Shown in pieces: positions 34,561-45,693 of a DNA stretch of 64,000 bases (its first letter is position 1; each line of letters opens with the position of its first letter). Under the pieces are notes generated by a model, which worked only from the letters and a program-made list of their open reading frames with translations, ran no database searches and had not been told where the DNA came from. The stretch is from Cantharellus purpuraceus (Eukaryota > Basidiomycota > Agaricomycetes > Cantharellales > Hydnaceae): contig JALBUN010000021.1 of assembly GCA_025174535.1 (NCBI GenBank), positions 186,001 to 250,000 of the forward strand, written 5' to 3'. The position numbers and the translations under genes were made by a program.

Positions 34561-37500
34561 ATGGGCCCTGCCGATAACAACAATGGAGCAAAAGGTTTTG
34601 TGGTTCCCAAGCTTGCCCGGGATGGGTCAAACTGGGTCACATGGAAAACCCAGATGCTAGCTACACTTGCGTCAAATAAAGGGGTGATGTGACACCTGAA
34701 TGGGATGGTTAGAGTGCCAGACCCGCTCCCAGCATATGATGACGACACCGTCATCTCTGAATCGGATGAGGAAGCCTATGAAAAGGCTGAGAGACGTTGG
34801 GACGACTATTATCAGCGCAAAGCACTGATAAAAGCGCAGATTTATACAACAATTCCAGACGCACTCTTGATAGAGGTCAGGAAGTTGGCAACTGCGAAGG
34901 ATCTCTGGAGTGCAGTATGTGCCAAACATGAGAACATGTCACTCACAGTCAAAGTGGACATACGCCGCTGCATGTATGAAATGAAGTGCGAAGATGACTC
35001 CAATGTACGCACACACCTGGAAACATTGATGCGTATGCAGGAACAGCTTGCGGGAATGGAAGCGGATCTTACGGATGATGAACTCATCACTCTAATCCTT
35101 GGATCACTCCCAGAATCATACCGAGCTCTCATCAACGCAATATCACTGTCAGCAAGACACACTCAGATCAAAATGAAGCCTGAGGCCATCGTCGGAAGCT
35201 TACTCAAGGAATTTGATAGGCTGAAAATAGAAGAGCGCCAACTGAAGGCTTCAGAGAGCGCTCTCACTGCAGCCAAAGGTTGTGGGAAAGGTCGCAGGAA
35301 AGGAGGCAACTCACAGTCCAAGAAGGCAGACATAGAGTGCTGGAAATGCGGTAAGATGGGTCACATGAAAGCAGATTGCAAAGAAAAGGGGAAGAAAAAG
35401 CAGGATGATGACAAAAAGAAGGACTCAGCTAACATTGCTACTGAGGCCGACGAGTGGGCATTCACAACAATACTCGCTGGTCACACAACACCCCAGGAAG
35501 CCAGTCTGTGAACAGGCTCCGAAATCGATGTATATGACTCCGGAGCAACATCTCACATGTCCCCTGATCGACACCGCTTCACCAAATTCAAGGAAATAAC
35601 TCCTTACCCCATAGCTGCTGCTGACAAGACAACATTCAACGCTACCGGTGTTGGAGACATGAGAATAGCGATCCCAAACGACAAGCGTACTAACTACATA
35701 ACGGTCAAGGATGTACTATACTGTAAAGACCTGGCTTTCACACTGATATCACTCACCAAGTGTGACAGGGCCGGTTTCACGGTCCTACTCCACAACAAAC
35801 ATTGCACAATCCGCGATCAGAAGGGCACCACTGTAGGCAGGATCCCGCTCATCGGAGGTCTATACAGAGTTGATCACAACAGACTCACTGAATCTGCAAA
35901 CTCAGTCCGTAAGGCCCTATCCATAGACACCTTACACCACCGGCTGGGTCACATCTCACCACGCTACATAAAGGAGCTGGTAGTGAAAGGTATCATTACC
36001 GGTATAGAGGTAGACAAGCGGAGCGTACCCACCTTTTGCACCTCATGTGCAAAGGGAAAGGCAACCCGGAAGGCTGTCCCAAAGGCACGGTCAGGACCAC
36101 CATCCACCAAGTTTGGTGAGAAGACGCACACAGATGTCTGGGGACCTACCACCCCTAGAAGTTATGATGGACATGAGTATTTTATCACGTTCACAGATGA
36201 CCACACACGCTGGAGCTGCGTGGATGCAATGAAAAAGAAAAGTGATACTCTTACCTGCTACCAGCACTACGAAGTGTGGGCAGAGACACAGCACAATGCT
36301 AAGCTGCACTGGCTTCAAAGTGATCGAGGGGGAGAATATCTATCCGAGGAATTCAATCAGCATCTGAAGCAAAAAGGCACAATCTGAAGCCTTACCGTAC
36401 ATGACACACCTGAGCAAAATGGTGTAGTGGAGAGGCTGAACCGCACACTAATAGAACATGCTTGTGCGATGCACTACGCGGTGGACCTCCCCAAGTTCCT
36501 CTGGACAGAATCTGTTCAGCATGCAGTCTGGCTCAAGAATCAAATGACAACTTACCACCTAGATGGCAAGACACCATTCGAGATGATGTTCAATGCGAAG
36601 CCTGATCTCACCGACTTACCGGAATGGGGTGCGAAGGTCTGGGTGCTGAAAGAGGACCGAGGGAAGCTAGATGCAAAGGCAGATGAGGGGCAGTGGGTTG
36701 GATATAGCAGAGACAGTAAAGCTCACTGAGTTTACTGGCCTGGAAAGCAATGTGTGACAAACAAGCGCAACATCTCGTTTGATGACACGGTAGCCATACC
36801 CCCAGGTGATGTGTCAGCCAAAAACGACTGCAGGATCCCCAGGCATGACCAAGCCAATGCTCCTGACCCAAAGGAGGAAGAGGATAACTCACCTGAGGCC
36901 CAGGATTGCGAGGAGTAAAAACAACCCACCCTCCAGCCTCCCCAAACACCACGCATTGACCTGCTTGTAGGTTTTGAACCACCCGACCCCACGAGAGAAC
37001 CCCAGCAAGAGGGACATGGTCAGAGGCTAAGAAAACCGTCAGCATATGTGCGTGATATTGCACAAGGGCAGGGAACAAGCACTGGCCGCGATAATGCACC
37101 TATATACCCAAGGGGTATGCAAATTCCCCCCCAACGCCCAGACCCCCCTGCTGGCACCACTGCATCGGTAACTCACCAGGCACTTGCACTTCTCACCCTC
37201 ACTGACCCAGAGGATGGAGATGTCGAGCTTGAGGGGGAGTCATCATCGCAGTTGGAGCTAGTGATGGTAGGTGCCAGAACTGCGGGAACTGACCCTGAAA
37301 CAGTCGCAGAGGCTAGAAAACTTGATGACTGGCCTGCCTGGGACGCATCGATCTGAAAGGAGCTTGACCAGCATGAGACAATGGGCACCTGGATCCTAGT
37401 GGAACCACCCCTGGATGCCAACATCATCGGTAGCCGCCTTGTACTGCACTACAAGCGCAACACAACCGGTGGGATAGCAAGCCGCAAGTCTCATTTTGTG

Positions 37501-38696
37501 GCACAGGGATTCTCACAGGCAGAAGGGATTGATTATAACGAGACCTTCGCACCAACAGCAAAGCTATCAGCGATCCGGATTATTGCCGCACTTGCAGTCA
37601 GGAATGACTGGGAGCTCAAACAAACGGATGTAGATGGTGCTTACCTCAATGCGCCCCTCAAGGAAACTATATATATGCGACAAGCCAAGGGCTACGAGAA
37701 ACCTGGCAAAGAGAACTATGTGTGTCTGCTGAAGCGTGCTATCTATGGTCTGAGACAAGCTGGATGCGAATGGTACAAGCTTCTCTGTCAGATCATGAGT
37801 AGACTCAACTTCAAGCGATGCTGCGTCGAACATGCAGTATTCTATAAACATGAAGGAGCTGACTCACTATTCATTGCTGCCAATGTAGATGACATGACTA
37901 TAGCTGGAAATTCGCAAGACGCGATCCACAGGTTCAAGCAGGGACTGAGCTGCGAGGTCAAGATCAAGGACCTTGGCGATCTACACTGGATGCTAGGCAT
38001 TGAGGTGAAGAGAGACAGAAAGGCACACACAATATCCTTCTCACAGCATGCTTACATCTCGAAGATCATGGAGCGATTCGGCTTGCAGGACACAAACCCA
38101 CTGTCCACTCCGCTAGACCCACACCACAAGCTTAGCCTCGCGCAGTGCCCTGACAACCCTCGACAGTATGAAGCCATGAGAAATGTACCCTACCGTGAAG
38201 CATCGGATCTCTCATGTATGCAGCACTTGGCACGAGACCCGACATCATGTTCGCAGTCACCTTCCTTTCACAGTTCATGCAGAACCCAGGACACGCTCAC
38301 TGGGAGGAAGTGAAGCGGGTTTTCCGCTATCTGAAGGGCACTGAAGACCGGAAGCTCATAATAGGAGCTGGAGGTCACTGGAACTGGGCTATCGATGGAA
38401 AGCAGGATCGGATCGGCCTCAAAGGTTTCTCAGATGCGGACGGTGCCTCACAATACCACCGCTACTCGATCTCAGGCTACATATTCACTATTGATGGGGG
38501 GGCCATCTCATGGAGCTCAAAGAAACAATCCATCATTGCGCTATCTACGACAGAAGCTGAGTACATAGCCGAACGTGATCTTATCGCCATCCATTACTGC
38601 CCTAGTTCAGACATGCCAGCTGACATGCTCACGAAGGCATTGCCAGCCCCGCAGCTGACGCATCTATGTCACTCTGTTGGACTGCGTTCAGCTTAA
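34561..38696 (+). pseudogene. Copia Gag-Pol polyprotein, inactivated
   Basis: From the ATG at 34561 one frame runs through gag, protease, integrase and RT, interrupted by six in-frame stops: TGA at 34690, 35509, 36385, 36727 and 37354 and TAA at 36916. At 38200 a 1-nt deletion (GCATCGG where GCAATCGG is expected) shifts the frame for the last part. Recognised parts are the gag zinc knuckle CWKCGKMGHMKADC (about 35340), protease YDSGATSHMS (about 35537), integrase with HRLGHIS, FITFTDDHTRW and TPEQNGVVERLNRT, RT with SRLVLHYKRN and FVAQGFSQ, and RNase H with TTEAEYIAE. Between TTEAEYIAE and the terminal DMPADMLTKALPAPQ, about 60-70 expected residues are missing, a deletion. All six frame pieces share one phase until 38200. 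Confidence 0.9.
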
Positions 38697-38703
38697 GGGG
38701 GAG

Positions 38704-38940
38704 TGTTGAGGCAACGGCACTAGTAAGCTAGAACGCACGTGACTCACACCAGCTATACAGGCGTGACCGACTCATGTAACACCTCAGTGTTCTTACCAGA
38801 CACTGAGGTGAGCATCCGTTCTCAATTCGTTTCGCATTCACTTACAGTAGCATAGTATCTCCATAGGTACTATCTAATATTATTCCAGAGTGTTCTTACC
38901 AGACACTGAGTATCTCCATAGCCGTGTGATTACTTTTACA
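38704..38940 (+). repeat. Copia 3' LTR
   Basis: 237 bp, the partner of 34320-34556, with four substitutions. Preceded by a purine tract ending GGGGGAG and followed by the AAGAA duplication. Confidence 0.95.
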
Positions 38941-38945
38941 AAGAA

Positions 38946-39629
38946 CCCAGTTGCGGCTCCATAGCATCTGCAGACACTGAGAGTAGTCGACGGTTCATAT
39001 ATGACCCAGGGTGAAGGCAATCTCCGCTATTAGCGGTGATGGCTACTATATTTACACTATTATAGTGATTGTCCACTGTCTATGCATTGTCCACTGTCTA
39101 GCACCTATCAAACCATCACAGAGTCCGCAGTGTTAGTCCTTCGTGTATTTATCGCACTCAAATCGATTCCAGTGTCAATTATAGACAGCCCCATCATACT
39201 CAGAGACGAAGGCGCAGCCAAATCCCTAAGGCTCAATACCATTCGACAAGACTAGAACCACAATGGGTCAGCTCTACCTTGTCTTCTGCTGACAAGCCTT
39301 TACGCACCGCGATGGAAATAATGGATACGGCCCACCTGCCAATTTGATGATATTAGTTGAAGTCGGCATTCAAAGAAGGCTTACATCAAGGCAGCCTCCT
39401 GAAGGAGCAGAGTTGAATATCTCTCTAACAGCATGTTCAGTAAAGCGGCACCTTCTCTTCTGTTCAGCGGATAGAAGGTTGATAGTAAGGGGACCCACTC
39501 AAAATCCTGACTCAGGGTACGTCGGCGATGTCAGATCTTCGTTGCCTATGAGTATTCACTCACACCAGGAAGTACAGGGCTCCATCTCTGACCTCGAGTC
39601 AGCGGATACGTGTGCGTGAATGGACTTGA
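38946..39629. other. No gene seen
   Basis: Intergenic DNA right of the copia insertion. A short ORF (39344-39619) is unrecognised. Confidence 0.35.
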
Positions 39630-40872
39630 CCTCACCTAAACATAATATTAACTATTGGTGTCAATCGGAACCCAAAGTCTTGAACAAATCGGACAAGTTT
39701 GTAGAGTGTGATGGTAACACAGGTGGCTACACTCAGTGTCATTAGCACAAGTATATGAAAAAGGAGAGGTATTCAGGATCACCAACGTACCCTGATATCC
39801 CGACGAAACACCCCTGAGAAAAGCACAATCAACATTACACTTAGCAGATGTGCCAAACAACACACCAGAAGCCGAGAGATAGTTTATATATTGGGATGCG
39901 TAGTGTTAAACAGCCCGTGAAGACGCCGGGCAGGAAATTGGGTACGGCCGTGAAGTCTTTGAGGGCTAAGGCAGTCAGTGCCACACCACCCTGCTCCTTG
40001 TGTGAGATGGGGGACGGTGGAGTTCTTAATTATACTCACGATCGTCTCGGCTAAATAACGAGCTAGGTGGGTCATTGGAGATGCAGGGTGGTGAGAAACG
40101 TTACCTAACCAAAGAAGGAATAAAAACACTCCCACTATGTCACCAAATCAGTGTGTACATTTTGGGAGGGACACTAGCGGCGTACTCTTCTTACGACGCT
40201 CGTATATTGCATAAATGCGAATAGCAATAAGGGCATCCACCACCGGGAGAAATGACCATGCCCCCCTTCATATTGATGATCAGGGATTTCAATGATAACA
40301 AGGAGCGACTGGCGGTTCTCACCAGACTATAAAGAGGATATACCTGTTGCAGCTACAAAATGTTCAGCAATGGTATAGCTTTGAATGTGGTGTGGATTCA
40401 TACAACTAATAAAATATCCATCAGTATGCAACAAAGGTGAAGGGAAATGTCTTACTGGCTGACTCAAAAATGAACTAGTGTTAACTGGATGTGATTGTTT
40501 GTCGCCTTAGCCCGTCGTAGACCGACTTCCCTCAAGAACAAACTCACTAAATGCGTTCATGAGGAGATATATCATAGGAGGATATTTAGCCAGAATATAG
40601 AGGACCTTGACCGAAGACCAACGCGAGCTGAGATATCTTAGAATCCTTGGTGCAATTCGTGGATACGTAAACTTACCACCAAATGTGCGTGATTTCTTGG
40701 TTGGAAGTGATGAGGGTTTCATACAAATGTAAGGCTAACGCAGCCACTTTTAACTATCGTTCAGCACTATGACAAAGGGAGAAGAAAATGACATGACTAG
40801 AGTACCTGTATTGAAGTTGGCGATTTGCATGTCTCGCACAATGTGGGAAACCGAGTACTTGGCTTCCGACAT
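39630..40872 (-). CDS. DUF6533 membrane protein, uncertain integrity
   Basis: The start at 40872 gives MSEAKYSVSHIVRDMQIAN in exon 1 (40872-40806). Exon 2 (40746-40677) adds VAALALHLYETLITSNQEIT and HIW, and exon 3 (40627-40548) adds SRWSSVKVLYILAKYPP and MIYLLMNAF. These three phases agree and make the DUF6533 signature (short helix, Y-E-x-x-x-T, E-x-x-x-I-W, W-x-x-V-K-x-L-Y, A-K-Y). Beyond 40547 the reading is less sure: VVDALIAIRIYAIYERRKK lies near 40200 and a hydrophobic ILVLMTLSVATCVTITLYK near 39700. Both fit later helices of the family. Stops between them mean the downstream exons need RNA evidence. Family function unknown. Confidence 0.6.
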
Positions 40873-43800
40873 TGGGGGGAGAACGTACTGGGAGAGTGGA
40901 TGTAACTCGGGTGGATATGGCTGTCGTGCATTTGAACATGCAGGTATAATAATGGGGGAGGGCAGGGGAAGTCGGTTGATTAGTTAACAAGGTTCATAAT
41001 TGAATATGGAACAAGCGGCCAAGGCGAGGGTTCTTTGCTAATTTTAAGTCATGGGCTTATCTATGGCAACGCCTACCTGCAACAGTTACTAGACAACGTC
41101 CTTCGATAGAATTGGGCGCTGAACTGACGAGGTATGAACTGGAATTCAGTAGGCAAATCGTCATCATGAGTCGAAGCTTTGAGGAGACGGGCAGGCCGGA
41201 TGATCATTCGTCGAGGAGCTACTTGAATCCGGATATGAGTGAAATGTAAGTAGACATTTCACTGAGGCATGTTCCTTCAAACGATGCTATTACAGCGATA
41301 CAGCGAGAGGTTTTATTAGGGTTAGTGATCAGCGCCAGTGTGAAGTATAGTACACAGGAAGATCAGTTGAATCATAGATGTGACAACACTTATCTAATAT
41401 TTACCAGATCACATCTTTCTACAGAGTTGGGCTTCGAAAATAAATCTGATATTCAGTCAGGAAATCTGATTTTTGACGTTGGCAACCATTGTGGCAGCTA
41501 AGTTTAGCCGAAAAAAACGTGTCCCTCAGTAGGGGAACAGGCGACCGTGACGATTCTTTGTTAAGAAGTCATCGACAAGCGGCTTTGAGTGGATTAAAGT
41601 AAGGAAACATTAAATGCAGTGGTCCATGTTTTTCTTAAATAAACTGGTATCTGCTGGTCTATGATGACATAGCCTTGTGCCAAGTGTCTAAAACAATCAA
41701 TCTACGTTGAATACCTGATCTATATTTGACGAAAGACATCATAGAAGTGTGATCCCGCGTGCAGAGCGCCGTGTGCAAATACGCCACCTATAAGGTCCAG
41801 TAATTTGATTAGCTATCGAAGTCAATGGTCATTTTAAGTACAAGCTCTGCCCAAAGTTGGCACTGATGATGGTTCTGATGATGGTTGCTTTCATAATGTT
41901 GAAGAAAACAATGCCAGGGCTCGTGTTGGGAGTAATGGGGTGTAAAAATACTACTAGCATGTGAGCAGGACTATATACTTCAAACATTGATACGAATGAC
42001 AACGAGAGCCTTTAATTTTGGTCTTGGATGACATGTTTTTTCGCTTTCCTATTTGTGGGTGACCGAGAATGTGGGCTGCAGACATCAAGTCTACTTGTAA
42101 CAAGGAGACAATCCTCTTGAAATGTCGTTTTGGACAGGGGAGATGGCTTGTAGGGGGATTGAGAAGTATGAGATGCCGCCTGGGGGAGTAGAGGACATGA
42201 TTAGCACAAGTCAGAGAGCAAAACGGAGAACGTCTATACCCATAGTCCCCGCGCCTCCATCTTTTCCTTTGTTCTCGACAAATCTTCCCTCTGGGACATA
42301 GAAACATCTTCTGCATTGCTCCCTGGCAGTGAATCAATTCCCCCGGTTGTTGGGTGTGTGGAAGAAAGGTTCATGCTTATGCTCTGCTACATTCCGTTCT
42401 TAAGTATCCAGGAAAGCCGGAAATCAACGTACCTGAATCTTCCCTCAGAACACCTACGCCTTTTAACGTGTCAACGACGCTCGTCGGGAGATACTGCCGA
42501 GCGGCATGTTCAGCGGTGACGTAAACACCCTCAACGCCATGTTGTAACGTCAAGTATGCATCTTCCACCCCGTGGTGGGCTGCTACATATATATTCTACT
42601 CTTTGCTTGGCTATCTCCCCAATATTCGTTGATGTCGATGATACTTCCGCTGGAGGACAAAGTGAATATGACAGGAAGAACATGGGAGAAAGGATTCACA
42701 ATCATCGAGGCTCTCAGGAACGCTCCAGGTGGCTCACGTCCTTACGTTATTCGCCGGTTGCTATCCCGCTAGATGTGCCCGTCTGCTGATCGATGGCACT
42801 GTCTGTCTCCTTGGCCGAAGAGACCCAGATGGTATAGCATCTGTGGGTGGGTGAGAGGTGGTAGTCATTGCTGAAAGGCGAAATTGTGGAATTCAGCTGT
42901 TTCGTTCCTGCTTTTCTCTTGACATTCAGGTGATGTTATAGCTATAGGTCCTTATGGGCGCATTCACACTGGTCTCCACTTTCGAAGGCTGTGAGAAACT
43001 ATTGCAATACCTGTATTTGCACGAGCTACTATTCCTTCGCATTCAATCTTTGTTGGAATTGTCAGGGGTCTGAGTCCCGACGCAGCTATATAGTAATGAC
43101 TGCACGTACAAGTCGGTTTTTGCCTTCCACGTTGTACACGTCGATTACTACTCTTTTGTGCCTTTGGCCTCCGTCTATTTTCAACAATCTTCTCGACTCA
43201 CAGTCGGGCGTGTCATTTCAAGTCTCTAAGCTGAATTCAGACTCCTCTTCGAGTGGAAACTCATGCGTATCCTGGCCTCAACGCAGATCGCAATGCCGAC
43301 GCAATCCCTTATTTTATATTCCATCAGTATACACTGACTTTCAACAATACAAGCCGCCACTGCTACGCCGGAGTATATTCCGTAGGCTACCACCTCATTC
43401 CATGCCTATCGACATCCTCCCAAATCTGTCCATGCCTCAACACATCCACACTCTCATCATCCCTTTACGACAATGCCATTCGTTATGAAGCATGCGACGT
43501 TTTTTGTGAATCGCCTTGCCCGGAAGGGCTAGGAAGGACCTTCCCAATGTCAGTGTGACCTTTGGCCACGTGACCCCGATAACGAGTCTCCTTCAGTCAA
43601 TGTTCATCGTTCTGTGGGCCCGGTCTTCCATGGGTCTCTACGTCGTTTGTCCTCTTCAGACCATCAAATTAGATAGTCGAGCAGTTCCGCCGAACAATCT
43701 ATATCTCGAGCCACGGTTGCATGCGGCAAGTGACTAGCAACACGAGGCATGCTAGGGTATGATCCTGATAGCCCATCGCACCCTCCAAAAGTACGGATCT

Positions 43801-44714
43801 TCCTCAGCAGCGCACTTTCTCTGACAGGAAAATCATTTTTATGTATAGAAACTAGTGTTTATATAGTAGCTCCAAGTCCCTCGCGATATTGCAACGATGA
43901 CCAACAATGCGCTCCATACTTGACGTTCCTAACTAAATAAGAAGACAAGAAGAGAAGTGTATGTGGAAGCCGAAGAAACCAGGAGACTAGGTTGACACCC
44001 GGTGTCGTAGGCGAACGACATTTACTCGGGGCTTGCTATGCGACCCAACGTCAACCCGGGTCACATAGCCTACAGGAAGACGGGCATGGGGAATGTGGTG
44101 GGTAAATGGAGATTACAATACCTGACAATCAGGTTGGCAATAGGGTTCTAGGGACACAGCGACGAGGAGACGTTTAGTAATGTAAAGAAACAATCAGACA
44201 TATGCGCCAGCGTAGTGGACGTGCTCCGTTATACTCAAGGTACGTGGCAATGAGGTTCATTGTGGATCAGACAGACAGGCGACGTTGACAAGAGTGACAA
44301 GAGTTGTTTCTATGCCATTCTATTGCCCTATAGGTACGTATTTATGTCACTTCTATGCCTGACTCTCAGGGTTATGGGAATGCCCGAAAGGCATTCGCCC
44401 TCTTCATGTTTGATCGGACGCAGCAGAGTTCAAACGTGCAGGTCGGAGTAGGCGTCGTGAGTGTGCTCCCAATTTAAGTACCGAGAGTTGGTGGACACGA
44501 GGGTTGCGGGCGATCACTTACGTTTCTTGCTATGTCTTCAGTTTTTCCTGGGCTGGTCCTTTTGGGTACTATCCCGTCCCTCAGGGTGATTCACCGGACC
44601 ATTTGAGGAGCGGTTATCAAACTTGTAAGTGTAATATTTTTGCTCTCTGATAGGTCACAAACAGAAATTTCGTCTAACTAAATACGTCTGCATTATCAAT
44701 GCAGATATATTTAG
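40873..44714. other. No gene supported, small ORFs only
   Basis: Several ORFs exist (41954-42337 minus, 42377-42568 minus, 42556-42789 plus, 42991-43488 plus, 43516-43737 plus), none with a family I can name and none with consistent introns. The Ser-rich 42991-43488 frame and its shifted companion at 43253-43558 (which reads YFIFHQYTLTFNNTSRHCYA) might belong to an uncharacterised gene. Confidence 0.3.
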
Positions 44715-45307
44715 TTAGATGGAGGGTGCTTCGCCAATCCTCCGTTGCAAAATAGCCCTGACGACGGCCATCAGACGTGGGTCGGGAGCGTATGTAGATC
44801 CACATACCCGATCAAAACAAAATTCATTGCCCCAGGTCTCGACGAGGCGTTTGCTCTCCTTCAGAGCCCCATTCAGTTCGCCCAACGTTGCCCTCGCGTG
44901 GGCAATTTCCTCCTCTGACTGCAAGTGCCCTGCAGCGATCTCCTCCTTGCAAGATTGAATTGCTTGAGCCAGATCGGCATCAACAACAATCGCAAGGTGG
45001 GGGAGCAGGGGGTCATCATTAGAGGTGCCCCAGCGCAAAGGAAACATTGACCGAATTATATGGGTGTAGCTTGGAAGAGATTTGACTCCCAAGCCTGTGG
45101 GTGACTGATGAAAGAAGGCCGAGAAGGTCGGGCATCAACCCTTGCATCTATAATGGATGGATGCTGATATGTACCCGCACCCAAAAGCATGTGTGCGTGT
45201 CCCAGCCAATAGTGTGCGGATGACGGCACTGAGGTCAGCTTCAGGGCATTGGCTATGAATGTATCAAGCATGAGATTGAGTCTTATGCTTGACACATTCA
45301 TAGCCAA
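44715..45307 (-). pseudogene. Unrecognised C-terminal protein fragment
   Basis: Two frames joined by a shift near 45075 give a continuous amino-acid-like text: IRLNLMLDTFIANALKLTS, GHAHMLLGAG, then WGTSNDDPLLPHLAIVVDAD, a charged helix (EEIAHARATLGELNGALKES) and a tail with FCFDRVCGSTYAPDP. It lies just downstream of DUF6535 copy B, in the same strand, and the opening resembles the helix in gene A around LTLTVLLDEIRDRGWHQNAL. I suspect the tail of another DUF6535-type gene but cannot prove it. An inverted repeat covers its 5' end. Confidence 0.4.
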
Positions 45308-45312
45308 TGCCC
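45244..45312. repeat. 31-bp arm hairpin with 7-nt loop
   Basis: Left arm 45244-45274 (GGGCATTGGCTATGAATG...) and right arm 45282-45312 pair with two mismatches across 31 positions. The right arm runs in sequence that leads away from the 44715-45307 fragment, so the fragment's 5' end was copied back in inverted form. Confidence 0.8.
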
Positions 45313-45693
45313 CTGTAGCGGACGTTAGTGATTTGAAGATAAGTGAAGAGGGTTTGCATGTTAGGTGTTCACCAGAGTTGTCAAGTACTCAGGGGTTTGC
45401 ATGAAGATGAACAGTTTTCCACCATCATGGCCTATTATGACCCGACTCTTCAGTTTCAATGATGAACAATTCACTCATAGTCCCCACCTCCCAACATGAT
45501 CCCTTTGCAGCTGTTAAGATCAATTCTACCTATGTATTACCGGCGCTCCTTACTTTTATCCCAGCACCCTCATATCACGCATCGCTCAGCCCGTCTCCTT
45601 CCCACTCCAGCTAACAGGAACCCCATCATTTCTGGCAGTGATCAGCCGTCTCTCATCTGAGCGCACCACAATCTGCATGGGTACACTTCCGGT
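45313..45693. other. No gene seen
   Basis: Short spacer between the hairpin and DUF6535 copy B, without a recognised feature. Confidence 0.4.

Larger units (their letters stand above)
34320..38940 (+). mobile_element. Ty1/copia LTR retrotransposon, full length, decayed
   Basis: The element spans 4621 bp from TGTTGAGGCAACGG to ...TTACTTTTACA and is flanked by AAGAA at 34315-34319 and 38941-38945. That 5-bp target duplication is perfect, so this is a bona fide insertion. The LTRs are 237 bp and differ at four positions. A purine tract (TTAAGGGGGAG) precedes the 3' LTR and GGTTATGGGCC follows the 5' LTR (primer site region). The internal order is gag, protease, integrase, reverse transcriptase, RNase H, typical of copia. 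It is dead because of multiple stops. Confidence 0.95.

Noticed and set aside
36608..37099. 163-aa minus ORF inside the copia element
   Set aside because: Antisense shadow of the copia integrase-RT linker.
42377..42568. Minus ORF with DAYLTLQHGVEGVYVTAEHA resembling the FMN-binding region of alpha-hydroxy-acid dehydrogenases
   Set aside because: The resemblance covers one short helix-strand only. The flanking His-Gly-Gly context and the upstream and downstream domains are absent.
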